Below are positions 34,795-44,980 of a stretch of 64,000 bases of DNA, piece by piece (within the stretch, counting starts at the first letter, position 1; each line of letters begins with the position of its first letter). Below the pieces are notes generated by a model, which was given only the letters and a program-made list of their open reading frames with translations, did no database searches and was not told the DNA's origin. This DNA comes from Norana najaformis (Eukaryota > Annelida > Clitellata > Crassiclitellata > Hormogastridae), in assembly GCA_964023275.1 (NCBI GenBank), contig OZ029914.1, positions 44,814,937 to 44,878,936 of the forward strand, read 5' to 3'. A program made the position numbers and the translations under genes.

Positions 34795-34945
34795 TATTCT
34801 AATCCAATCTAATCTAATCTAATCCAATCCAATCTAATCCAATCTAATCCAGTCTAATCTAATTGATTGCGTTTACCGCAATGCACAAGACATCAATCGA
34901 TGGTCGCATCAACGCAAAACCGTATTGCGAAATTGCAATAAGTTT
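34795..34945 (-). mobile_element. LINE-2 3' tail with expanded (ATTAG)n
   Basis: A TCTAATC/TCCAATC run of about 70 bp leads into TTGATTGCGTTTACCGCAAT and ACATCAATCGATGGTCGCAT. This is the reversed LINE-2 end with its terminal pentanucleotide microsatellite. Confidence 0.7.
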
Positions 34946-35333
34946 GACTGAAATCAGTCGAGATAATAATGAGACTCCTACGGACACTTCTCTATTATTA
35001 GGTAAAGGTTTCTGTTTTTCTCGTTTAGTTTAAGTTCTTCGAAAACCTATCGGAACCATCTTGCCATAAGGCTCTGTTTCATTTTGGGGAAGTACACACG
35101 CCAGTATGCTCCGCCGAAACCGGTTTCAGGGAAAGTTGCCGTCAGATAATTTAATGTAACGTAAACATAGGAAAATAGAAACATGGAAAATGGAAAAAAA
35201 TAAACAAAATAGGAAAAAAAGTGACGGACCAGCTGACGGATGGATGGATAGACGGGAGGACGATTTGTAAGTTGGATGGATGGAATGAAAGATGGATAGA
35301 TGGATAGATTAGCGAATGGTTAAGTGAATCGTG

Positions 35334-35775
35334 ATCGTAATCGTAATTCCGAGATTTCTACAGCACCCAACGAAAGCCGCTCCGCGGGGACCAGCTTATT
35401 CACGGACGCTCAGTCAAAACAAAATCTATAGGCAAAAGGGTTCGGTTCCAGGTCGAAATCCAAAAGTCAGACGGAGAGACAGCGTGGCAGCTACGGGGGG
35501 GGGGGTGATGTTTGGGGTTGGAGAGGAGAGAGAGATAAGAGAAAGAAGGGGTGTTAGGATAGGATCTGTGAAAGAGTAATGTTTTGAGTTTTGAGTGAAA
35601 GGCCGAAGCAGAAATTGCAAGCGGTGGAGCATCGATGAGTTTGTATGATGGGTCAGAAAACTGTCGCAGTTCTGGGGGGAGTTTATTCCAGAGTGGTGGG
35701 GCAGGTGAAAGCAAAAAACGGATTGTGAGGGAACGAGAAAGAACAGGAGAATATTTGAGGTCGGCGTTGTTCCTG
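35334..35775 (-). mobile_element. LINE-1 3' end with RT C-terminus
   Basis: The minus strand encodes LLSPAPPLWNKLPPELRQFS and then AISASAFHSKLKTLLFHRSY, the C-terminal end of the LINE-1 reverse transcriptase. The 3' end is GAAATCTCGGAATTACGATT followed by (TTACGA)n. The frame is unusually intact for its length. The copy is 5'-truncated near 35775. An 11-G run sits at 35495-35505. Confidence 0.88.
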
Positions 35776-36829
35776 GCTACTGTCGAATTGACGCCCATAA
35801 ACACGAAACGGTAGCTCAACCAGCCAGCCAGCCAGCCAAGCTGTCGAGCTTCTGTCTCTGCACCAGAGCGAAATGCCAACTCCCGTTCTACATCAACATT
35901 CTCCTCCTCCTACTTCGCTTGCTACTTTGTCTCAGCTGTACCCTATCCTATTTCCTATCCTATTCTTCAACCTATCCCGCTTCCTATCTCTTCCTCCTAT
36001 TCCACCCTCCTGTATGCCTTCTCCTACCTGCGATATCTTCTTCTCCTATACAGACGCTGAGTAACGGAAACAGACGCTGACTGACATACAGCCGCACACG
36101 CAGAAACAATCCCTTGCATACCTGTGACACGAAAATACAAAATCATACACATGCACAGATACAGACAAAGATACATTCAAAGATAAAAACAACAGACACA
36201 GACATATAGACAGACGGTCATAAGATAGGTCTACACAGAGAACTTCTCCAGCAAGACAGATATGTACCACACGAATCCAAGGAGACGGAATTATGTATGG
36301 CTATCGTCTTTTGTTTATACGACACACCTTGTCTGCTCAACAGTCGGGTGGGGAAGCAGGGCAATTTCTGCGGCTAGGATGTAGGCCTACTTGCCTCCCG
36401 TCACGTTCCCTACCTCTTTATCCAGGTCCCTGCCCTTCCCCAGGTTCCCTCACTTCCATCCTGGCACCGTTCCTCTTCATCTGATCGCTGTTGTCTTCAT
36501 TTCCCCAACCTTCATCTCTTGAGGCCCGAGAATCCTCGGCTTACCATAAATCAACCCAACTATGCAAGGCCTGGAGTTGTTTTGCTTCGCCAGAATACGA
36601 AGGCTTAGCAGAAAATTTCCTGTCTATTCTACAGATTAAAAAAGCGAGTTCAGATTAAAAAAGCGAGTTCAATTGCGCGTACAGTTTCCGTCGTCTTGTA
36701 AAACATCGTTTCTTTATGTCGTAAGTACATAAGCTATTATAAAATAGTGTTGCGGAGGTTATCCTCAGGGCCAAGGAAGTTCTTTGAAGTCCATTTTAAA
36801 CTAAATTTCAATCAATTAAATTGTTCCAT
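35776..36829. other. No recognisable gene
   Basis: A CCAG run lies at about 35820-35840. The small frames here show no motif. A 19-bp unit (CAGATTAAAAAAGCGAGTT) is duplicated at 36632-36669. Confidence 0.4.
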
Positions 36830-37212
36830 AGCCTTAGCTGCCCCACTCCTCTGGAATAAAGTCTCACCAGAATTATGACAAGTAGCTGATCTATCATATG
36901 CACTCACCAACACTTCACCTCTTGCAATTTCGGCGCAGGTCTTTCATTCGAAACTAAAAGTCCTTCTCTTCCACAAATCCTATCCTGATTCTTCTTCCCC
37001 TTATCTCACTTTCCGGTTAAATTCCAAACATCATCCACCAGAGCCGTCTGACTGTCTGTTGCCTGACTCTTGGATCTTGACCTAGAACCGACCCCTTCCT
37101 GCCTATTGATTTTGTTTTGAAGGAGCGCCTGTGAATAAGCTGGTTCCATTTTAAACTTAATTTCGCGACTTAGCTTTCGTTGGGCGTTGTAGAAATCTCA
37201 AGTTTACAATTA
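36830..37212 (+). mobile_element. LINE-1 3' end with RT C-terminus
   Basis: The plus strand reads LAAPLLWNKVSPEL, then a SPLAISAQVFHSKLKVLLFH segment with a few stops. It then shows the LINE-1 3' end with TTGTTTTGAAGGAGCGCCTG and TTCGTTGGGCGTTGTAGAAA. The terminal (TTACGA)n is reduced to TTTACAATTATG. Confidence 0.82.
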
Positions 37213-37504
37213 TGAATTAACGTAACATAAAATATAAATTTAGATAATTCAGAAAACATTTAGCCTGTGTTAGAATCACGCAAATTAAACACCATATATG
37301 TTCAATAGCCAATATTTCATAGCTTCCTCTATAAAAAGCTGTGATAGTGTACAATGAGTGTACAATCATCCGAACTTTTCCACAAGTCTACAACTCTTGG
37401 CCTGAAGAATTTCTGCCCTTCTTGCTTCTAAAGAGAGCCACTGAAACACTACGAAACCAATCAGGCCATGCGAATTAAAATCCTCGTGCCATCATGTACT
37501 GTAA

Positions 37505-37690
37505 GCATTTCTAAATATACATAATTTATATAGCGTTTCATAAAAAGAGTTTTGTTTACTTGCTATACAAATCTTTACAAGTCACAATCCAAGTCAATGC
37601 CTTTAACATCTTATTACACAAGGCAACAATCGATGGTCGTTTCAAGAAAAACAGCAGTAGACAATCGTAATCCGTCAGAAAAGTCCCATC
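37505..37690 (-). mobile_element. LINE-2 3' end, diverged
   Basis: TTATATAGCGTTTCATAAAA is followed by AAGGCAACAATCGATGGTCG and TTTCAAGAAAAACAGCAGTA, the reversed LINE-2 end. It sits immediately before an oppositely oriented copy. Confidence 0.5.
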
Positions 37691-37719
37691 AAAATGTATC
37701 TAGTCTAGAAAACTTAAAC

Positions 37720-37950
37720 AGAAGACGTCACATCAAGTATGTGTTGGTCATTAAATCTCAATTGCAATTATTCACCTCATCCTGGACTCATTTCCGCAAT
37801 AGGTTGTTTCCATGTCTCCTCAGATATCCCTCATGTCTTACGACCGGACTCATCCTGGAATTCGGCAGACACATGCTATGCAGCGATCATCTACTGACGC
37901 CTTCAGCATTATTACAGTGGCGCTATAAAAGTTCTTGGATTTGTTACCAT
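37720..37950 (+). mobile_element. LINE-2 3' end
   Basis: The plus strand ends in ACGCCTTCAGCATTATTACA, GTGGCGCTATAAAAGTTCTT and an ATT-rich run. The upstream part, GGTTGTTTCCATGTCTCCTC, matches the copy at 60000-60395. It is 5'-truncated. The 197-residue frame spanning it is probably spurious. Confidence 0.65.
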
Positions 37951-38219
37951 TACTATTACTTTGAAGTTAACATTACACTTAATGATTTACTAAAACTATT
38001 GCACTGGACTGTCGTCCTTCTAGAGCAGCCTTCCTCTGAAAAAGTACTGTTCTATAGAAACAACTCAGGAGACATTGTACAGCGCACTTTCTTGATCTAT
38101 TGCTGCAATGTTTCAGCGTATTTCAGGGTTACAAAGGAGCTATAAAAATGCTCAGATACAAACACATTACATGAAGTTTTTAACGAAAGTCTCAAGATAG
38201 GACCTTGTGATTATCTATA

Positions 38220-38700
38220 ATAATTTCTTTATCTATTAAGCACCACTGTCTAATGACTATGCGTCAATCGATGACGCTTAAGTATTGCGAGTGAGGGCTT
38301 GCTCAAAGTCCCTATGCAGCAGCGGTTCTCAAAGTGTGGTTCGCAAGGTCTAAACTATTGTCGTAATAATAGTAAGACAATATTTCGAAAATATATTTAC
38401 TTTTCATAAAAATATATTATTTATGTTAACATGTACTGCGCTAATTATTATTATTTTGTCATGAAATTAATATATTAATCTCTCAGTTTTAATTTCTACT
38501 ACGGTAAATATCAATAGATATATTTCACATAAACAAAAGCTCGTTGGAGTCCTCAATATTAATTTTTAACAGGGTAAAGGGCTCCTGAAACTAAACAGCG
38601 TGAGAAGCGCTGTTATACAGTAACCGTCTGAGGATAGGCTACCCGTATTCTCCGCGATACAAGCCGAGCTCTCTGACAAATGGGCTACCGTTCCTCACCT
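38220..38700 (-). mobile_element. SINE-A copy split by an hAT element
   Basis: The reversed tail and body (AAGCACCACTGTCTAATGAC to AAAGTCCCTATGCAG) lie left of the insertion. The remaining body and tRNA-like head (TTATACAGTAACCGTCTGAG to GGGCTACCGTTCC) lie to the right. Joined outside the insert, the order matches the other SINE-A copies. Confidence 0.85.
38320..38612. mobile_element. hAT-type non-autonomous element nested in SINE-A
   Basis: The 293-bp insert begins CAGCGGTTCTCA and ends TGAGAAGCGCTG. The terminal inverted repeats match at 11 of 12 positions. It is flanked by CTATGCAG and TTATACAG, an 8-bp target duplication matching at 6 of 8. The uninterrupted SINE-A copy near 2990 reads CTATACAG there, which explains both versions. 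No transposase is encoded. Confidence 0.88.
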
Positions 38701-39523
<823 letters not shown>

Positions 39524-39643
39524 ATGTAGTTATGTATTTATTTTAGTATGTGCGTGAGTATGTGGGTATGTAGAATGCAAGTATGTATTTTTGTGTGTAT
39601 TGTATGTATACATATACGTAAGTTTATTTTTATTTATATATTT

Positions 39644-39896
39644 ATTAATCGTAACCGTAATCGTAATTTCGAGATTTCTACAGCGCCCAACGAAAGCCAC
39701 GTCGCGGAGATCAGCTTATTCACAAGCGCTCAGTCAAAACAAAATCGGTAGGCAAAAGGGTTCGGATCCAGGTCAAGATCCAAAAGTCAGACGGTGAGAC
39801 AGCGTGGCAGCTAAGGGGAAGTGTTTGGGGTTGGAGAGGAGAGAGAGACAAGAGGAAGAAGGGGTGTCAGGATAGGATCTGTGAAAGAGGAATGTC
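39644..39896 (-). mobile_element. LINE-1 3' end
   Basis: Reversed (TTACGA)n is followed by TTTCGAGATTTCTACAGCGC, CCAACGAAAGCCACG and the same GGCAGCTAAGGGGAAGTGTT stretch as the copies at 4466 and 35334. Only the 3' untranslated end remains. Confidence 0.88.
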
Positions 39897-39902
39897 TTTA
39901 GG

Positions 39903-40035
39903 GCAACTACCTATTAAGTATTAAGAGCAGGTATACCTAATGACTGAGCCTCAATCGATGGGGTGGAGAAGGGGGACTCAAACCCGTACTGTCCACGTTA
40001 CAATCCGAACGCTCACCAATAAGCTGTCTTGAATG
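39903..40035 (-). mobile_element. SINE-A copy, diverged
   Basis: Body block TAATGACTGAGCCTCAATCG is followed by a reversed box B region (CTCAAACCCGTACTGTCC) and ACGTTACAATCCGAACGCTC. The middle is shortened. It lies 7 bp from the LINE-1 end, so two 3' tails meet here. Confidence 0.65.
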
Positions 40036-40058
40036 CAGTTAGCTCCCCTGCCCTAAGT

Positions 40059-40357
40059 GTGTGTATGTTTGTATGTATGTGTCTATCTGTATGCATGTAT
40101 GTGTGTATGCATGTGTGTATATATGTATGAATCCTCGAATGTATGTGCGTATGTGTATGTGTATATGTGTGCATATATGTATATGTGTGTATGCATGTTC
40201 GTGTGTATGTATATATGTGTGTATATATGTGTGTATGTATGTGTGTATATATGTATGAATCCTCAAATGTATGTGTGTATGTGTATATGTATGCATATAT
40301 GTATGTATGCATATGCGTGTGTATGCATGTATGTATGTGTGTATGTATGTGTATATA
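40059..40357. repeat. TATG/TGTG tetranucleotide array with 128-bp duplication
   Basis: GTAT/GTGT units fill the stretch. The non-repeat word ATGAATCCTC occurs at about 40127 and 40255 in matching context, showing that a 128-bp block was duplicated. Confidence 0.93.
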
Positions 40358-40691
40358 TCTGGCGCTTTTTAATGTTTCTCTGTCTCAGTAAACTGAACTA
40401 GAATAAGGCCTTACTTGCATCTAATCTTTGCAGCGCCATAGGCTGATACTTACGCATGCCAGCCGACACTACTGTACAGTGGCCAATAGTTTAGTTTACT
40501 TAATTATGTGGTATTTCTTCTTGCTATATTTTCGTTATCCTACGCATTTGTTGCGAAACTAAAGGTGTTCATAAATCTAGACATTTTCGGTTTGAATCCC
40601 GAATGGTACCACGGTACTTGAACGCTCTAGACTTCACCTCTTAACAGTTAAGTACCGGCGGTAGTAACAGGTCAGGCAGCTGCTGGGTAGC
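40358..40691. other. No recognisable gene
   Basis: I see nothing coding and no clear repeat family. Confidence 0.4.
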
Positions 40692-41325
40692 ACGAGAAAG
40701 CTGTTGAATATGCATGAGAAAGCAAAGAAGCTTTTGAATATCATGTAAGAGCAAGGAAGCTGTTGAATATGCATGAGAAATCAAAGAAGCTTTTGAATAT
40801 CATGTAAGAGCAAGGAAGCTGTTGAATATGCATGAGAAATCAAAGAAGCTTTTGAATATCATGTAAGAGCAAGGAAGCTGTTGAATATGCATGAGAAAGC
40901 AAAGAAGCTTTTGAATATCATGAGAGAGCAAGGAAGCTGTTGAATATGCATGAGAAAGCAAAGAAGCTTTTGAATATCATGTAAGAGCAAGGAAGCTGTT
41001 GAATATGCATAAGAAAGCAAGGGAACTGCTGAATATCATGAGAGAGAGAGCAAAGAAGCCGTTGAATATGCATGAGAAAGCAAAGCAGCTGCTGAATATC
41101 ATGAGAGAGCAAGGAAGCTGCTGAATATGCATAAGAAAGGTGGCAGCTGTTGAATATGCATGAGAAAGCAAGGGAACTGCTGAATATCATGACAGAGAGC
41201 AAAGAAGCCGTTGAATATGCATGAGAACGCAAAGAAGCTGTTGAATATGCATGAGAGAGCAAAGAAGCTGTTGAATATGCATGAGAGAGCAAAGAAGCTG
41301 TTGAATATGCATGAGAAAGCAAGGA
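40692..41325. repeat. 59-bp dimeric minisatellite
   Basis: The 59-bp unit is itself a dimer of 30-bp (CTGTTGAATATGCATGAGAA plus AGCAAAGAAG) and 29-bp (CTTTTGAATATCATGTAAGA plus GCAAGGAAG) halves. Units start at 40701, 40760, 40819, 40878, 40937 and 40996. After that, the order becomes irregular, with insertions of GAGA and runs of the 30-bp half. Minus-strand frames are Leu/Ser/His-rich periodic strings. Confidence 0.96.
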
Positions 41326-42276
41326 ATCCCGATTCTCTCCTTCAAACGCTTCCGACCTAAACCAAACACAACAACTGGAGACCTTCAGGAAAAACACGGC
41401 CACAAAACGTCTTGCATTTTAGACAGAAGGAGGTCCATTAGTCGCTGGCCGACGATATTACACAGACTTAGAAAATGTGGCTCAGCGCTATATTTATGCA
41501 CATAAATACAGGCCTTATATAACACATAGGCCTACTAACACATAAACACACACAAATAAATATATGCAAAGACAATTTTACACACATACACATGTTTATA
41601 CATACATATGCAAGCATACATATGTATACATGTAAATGCATGCATATGCACGGTATGCTTATGCTGGGCTCTGTTTGCTTGAGTAGTTTTCATCACTCAA
41701 AAGCAGATGAACCACAATGAATCGCTAGTTCGGCATTCAAGGTCCTAGGCCAATTACATTCCTGCCTGCCTACCTACCTACATACATACTTTGCCAGCTT
41801 ACCTATCTGGGCCAACCTGCGTTAGCATCAGGAGCCAAATACCGCAAGCGCCATCGTCATCGTCTACAGCAGCCGCAGCAACAGCCACAAGAATACACGG
41901 GGATGGATTTATTAGGATGCAGTCGGCATCTACTGAGTGCAAATGACCGAAGCATCGATTCACTTCAAAAACGTTTCATCATCGCAGGCTCTGTCAGCTC
42001 AGTCATTGTCTCTGGCCGGCTCTGAAAGATGAATAGAGAGAACAGAACTGACGGACAGGGGTACACAGAGAGCCATACAAACAGACTGAAGGACCGACCA
42101 AACGAATCATATACTGATATACGATTGTGTATATCTTTCGTGTTTGAACTCTAGTCGAACCATCCTTAAACACAATCACTACAGCACTGACGAATGTCAT
42201 TAGCATAGAGCTAGGCTTTCAAAATATGACTGGTTTCCTTCGTTCATTCCAATTTTGCTTGAAACTGGCATAACAT
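41326..42276. other. No firm gene; Gln-rich coding-like stretch
   Basis: A plus-strand stop-free stretch ending at a TGA at 42023-42025 encodes RLQQPQQQPQEYTGMDLLG and then SANDRSIDSLQKRFIIAGS. It has a protein-like mix and higher GC than its flanks, but no ATG-defined start or known domain. The rest of the interval is AT-rich, with short CATA-like patches near 41580-41650. Confidence 0.2.
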
Positions 42277-42462
42277 AACATACGTAGGGTTTAAATATAA
42301 CATACGTAGGGTTTAAATATAACATACGTAGGGTTTAAATATAACATACGTAGGGTTCAAATATAACATACGTAGGGTTTAAATATAACATACGTAGGGT
42401 TCAAATATAACATACGTAGGGTTTAAATATAACATACGTAGGGTTTAAATATAACATAGCAA
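42277..42462. repeat. 22-bp minisatellite, 8 units
   Basis: Units of AACATACGTAGGGTTTAAAT plus AT start at 42277 and repeat every 22 bp, with only T/C variants at one position. Each unit carries the self-complementary words TACGTA and TTTAAA. Confidence 0.97.
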
Positions 42463-42790
42463 CGCATGACAACATACAATAAGTTGGGTTTAATTCTTAC
42501 AAAAACCTATCATAACTTACCTAGAAACTGTTGGGTTTAATTCTTGCAATCATCTATCATAACTTTGCTAGAAACCTAGCATAGCATAACATAGCAACGG
42601 ACCGTTGGATTCCAAAATAACATGACAAAACAGAACACACTATAACATAACATAGCACAACATAACATAGCATATGTGTTACAGATGGTTTCAACAAAAA
42701 AACTGAATGCCCTTATTTCCTCTCAATCTGAGTTTTTAACTTGTCTGGCTATCTACGAATATCCCTGCCTACCCACAAGTTATGCAATAT
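42463..42790. other. Degenerate AACATA-type repeats, no gene
   Basis: AACATAGCA-like words continue for about 200 bp after the 22-bp array. TTGGGTTTAATTCTT appears twice near 42483 and 42530. No coding sequence is supported. Confidence 0.5.
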
Positions 42791-42837
42791 ATATATACAC
42801 GCAAGGTATCGTAATGATATCTGTATGTGAAATATAT

Positions 42838-42911
42838 ATATACACGCAATGTATCGTAATGATATCTGTATATATATATACAGATATCATTACGATACAT
42901 TGCGTGTATAT
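42838..42911. repeat. Perfect 74-bp palindrome
   Basis: Two 37-bp arms, each containing ACGCAATGTATCGTAATGAT, are exact reverse complements with no spacer. The centre is (TA)n. A direct, slightly diverged copy of the left arm lies just upstream at about 42793-42826 (ACGCAAGGTATCGTAATGAT). The DNA could extrude a cruciform. No terminal duplication is visible to mark it as a transposon. Confidence 0.97.
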
Positions 42912-43411
42912 GTGTCTTGAATATGTATTCCCGAAAGGCATCGAGTCTGCATCGAATTCGCTCTGGTTAGCGAAGAAGCCGTTTCTTGCCTTAGCAAAAA
43001 ATCTAACCTAGGAAAAATAAGCTTGTACAGAGTCGAATCAGCCCACTTGGAAACGTAAATTGTAGTGTAGCCATCTGGTCCTCTTCTACAATTTATTTAC
43101 TCTCGGCAAAGGCGGAAAAGAGCTCAGCACTCTAAATTCTACTCAAAGTTTGGTTTTGTTTTATTAGCGCATTTTTCTCTGCTCTTTACGACCTATAGCA
43201 CGTTGGGGAAAGGCAGTTTAGTTCTGGTTCGGTCCGTTTGTGTGATATTTTGGAGAACATTAGGCAGCAGATGTGCAAGAAGCGAGAACATTTGAACATT
43301 TTTCAACATCGCTGACATGGGCGTAAATACATCTGTGGTGTTGTGTTTTACACTTCAAAGAGGTTATGGAAACACGTGATATTAACGTCCACATGCATTC
43401 GTGTATGCAAA
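42912..43411. other. No recognisable gene
   Basis: Nothing coding or repeated could be supported here. Confidence 0.4.
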
Positions 43412-43655
43412 CTTATCGTAATCGTAATCGTAAACTCGAGATTTCAACGGCGCTCAACGAAAGCTGAGTTGCGGTAACCAGCTTATTCACAGCAGCTCAG
43501 TCAAAACAAAATCGATAGGCAAGAAGCCTTCGGTTCCATTTCAAGATTCAAGAGTCAGGCAGGCAGACAGTCAGACGGATACGGTGGGTGGTGTTTTGGA
43601 AATGGATCTGTAGGATGGATAAGGGGAAGAAGAGGAATCAGGATAGGATAGGATT
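43412..43655 (-). mobile_element. LINE-1 3' end
   Basis: Reversed (TTACGA)n is followed by CTCGAGATTTCAACGGCGCT, CAACGAAAGCTGAGTTGCGG and AACAAAATCGATAGGCAAGA. It is diverged from the 39644 copy but colinear with it. Confidence 0.85.
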
Positions 43656-43771
43656 ATGCTTCGTCCATTGATCGGTCGTTCGGTCGATCGGCCGGTTACC
43701 GATCTTAAATGATAGAGATAAACTGACACACATGTACATCTTTCTGTCATACATATAGAGCTAGCCAGAAA

Positions 43772-44036
43772 GACAGAAAGACAGACAGAAATGCAGACAC
43801 AGCAAGACAGAGACAGAAATGAAGACAGAAAGACAGACAGAAATGCAGACACAGCAAGACAGAGACAGAAATGAAGACATAGCAAGACAGAGACAGAAGT
43901 GCAGACATAGCAAGACAGAGACAGAGAGGAGACAGAAAGACAGAGACAGAAAGACAGAGACAGAAAGACAGAGACAGAAAGACAGAGGCAGAAAGACAGA
44001 GGCAGAAAGACAGAGGCAGAAAGACAGAGACGTAGA
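43772..44036. repeat. AGACAGAA-type purine-rich repeat
   Basis: Units of AGACAGAGACAGAA and AGACAGAGGCAGAA are tandemly arranged. A longer block (ACAGAAATGCAGACACAGCA) is present at least twice near 43785 and 43837. Frames across it are artefacts. Confidence 0.93.
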
Positions 44037-44155
44037 CACTGGCAAGAGAGATACATAGCCTGGATAGACGGAGGGGGTCTCATATCGCCACGTGGCTCCA
44101 TCTACCCGTGCGCTTTTAAGTTCCCTCTGATCCGGAACTGGTGCCAGCGTTCTTT

Positions 44156-44506
44156 GAGAAGAATGCACCATGAAAACTAAACCCAACAGTTTCAACATTT
44201 TTCTCCCCATCAGTCGGCGCGTTAAGCTTATCTTCCATATTTCTGTCATCGCAAATCTTTTGTGACGTACTGAAAATGCGCTATATAAAATGCCCTGATA
44301 CATGCACACACAAATCGAACACAAACGAGTATAATCCCACATAGGAGAAGAATATACCATGAAAACTAAACCCAAGTTTTCGATATCATTTTCTCCCCAT
44401 CAGTCGACGCATTTTTATAATTCTCCATATATCTCTCATCACAGTGGTTTTCTGAGGTACTGAAAATGCGCTATATAAAGTGCCCTGATACATGCATACA
44501 CAAATA
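44156..44506. repeat. Tandem duplication of a 189-bp unit
   Basis: GAGAAGAAT, then ACCATGAAAACTAAACCCAA, TTCTCCCCATCAGTCG and TGAAAATGCGCTATATAAA occur in the same order from 44156 and again from 44345. The shared end GCGCTATATAAA resembles an L2-type retroelement tail, so these may be two tandem retroelement ends. Confidence 0.88.
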
Positions 44507-44507
44507 T

Positions 44508-44697
44508 GTGGCACGGTAGCCGATTGGCTAGAGCGCTTCACTTGTAACGCGGAGAGTACGGGTTCGATCCTTTTCCTCTGGGCCGCTTACTGTGTAAGGA
44601 CCTTGAGCTAGTCCTTCACTCACAGTTTCTCAGCGCCATTGATTGATGCTTAGTCATTAGGTAGTGACGCTTAACAAATGCAGAAATAATAATAATA
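44508..44697 (+). mobile_element. SINE-A copy, best preserved
   Basis: The order is head GTGGCACGGTAGCCGATTGG with box A TAGCCGATTGG, anticodon-like TTGTAACGCGG, box B GGGTTCGATCC, body CCTTGAGCTAGTCC and CAGCGCCATTGATTGATGC, and tail ACAAATGCAGAAATAATAAT. It is about 190 bp. It serves as the reference for the family here. Confidence 0.9.
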
Positions 44698-44761
44698 AAT
44701 CGAAAGCAACTCGCATACTCCGACGTATTACATGCCAAGCAAAGTATGCTAATGCACGACC

Positions 44762-44980
44762 ATGGGCGCCAGCATATCTCAGTTATTCCGGCGCCCAATT
44801 AGGCTAGACTCCCCCAATCCTATCGATCCTACTTTCCAGAAGGAAATCTGTAGAAGAGATTCTATAAGTAGATCATCCAATTCGTTTGTACAGTTAATTG
44901 ATGGAAATATTCGAGTGGCTCAACCCGTGTTGAGTCTGGCGTCTAAGTTAGTGGGTGGCTTGAGTCTAGTTGCCTTTTAG
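44762..44980 (+). CDS. Small frame with myristoylation-like N-terminus
   Basis: This 72-residue frame starts in a good initiation context (ACGACCATGG) and begins MGASISQLFRRP. Gly2 with Ser at position 6 and basic residues at 10-11 fits the N-myristoylation and basic-patch pattern of membrane-tethered proteins. The C-terminal third (VLSLASKLVGGLSLVAF) is hydrophobic. I recognise no family and see no other exon. It lies between a SINE and AT-rich DNA, so chance is the main alternative. Confidence 0.25.
   Translation: MGASISQLFRRPIRLDSPNPIDPTFQKEICRRDSISRSSNSFVQLIDGNIRVAQPVLSLASKLVGGLSLVAF

Noticed and set aside
35495-35505. Run of 11 G as a possible quadruplex
   Set aside because: It is a single G run within a LINE-1 3' end where other copies have shorter runs. 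It is more likely slippage.
37552-38145. 197-residue plus-strand frame
   Set aside because: Its middle is the LINE-2 3' end shared with 60000-60395, so the frame joins repeat and flank by chance.
40918-41403. 161-residue Ser/Leu/His-rich frame over the 59-bp minisatellite
   Set aside because: Its period equals the DNA repeat and it has no independent start, domain or splice context.
44508-44590. Possible functional tRNA gene
   Set aside because: Box A and B are present but the acceptor ends do not pair, and the same head is attached to a shared SINE body in other copies.
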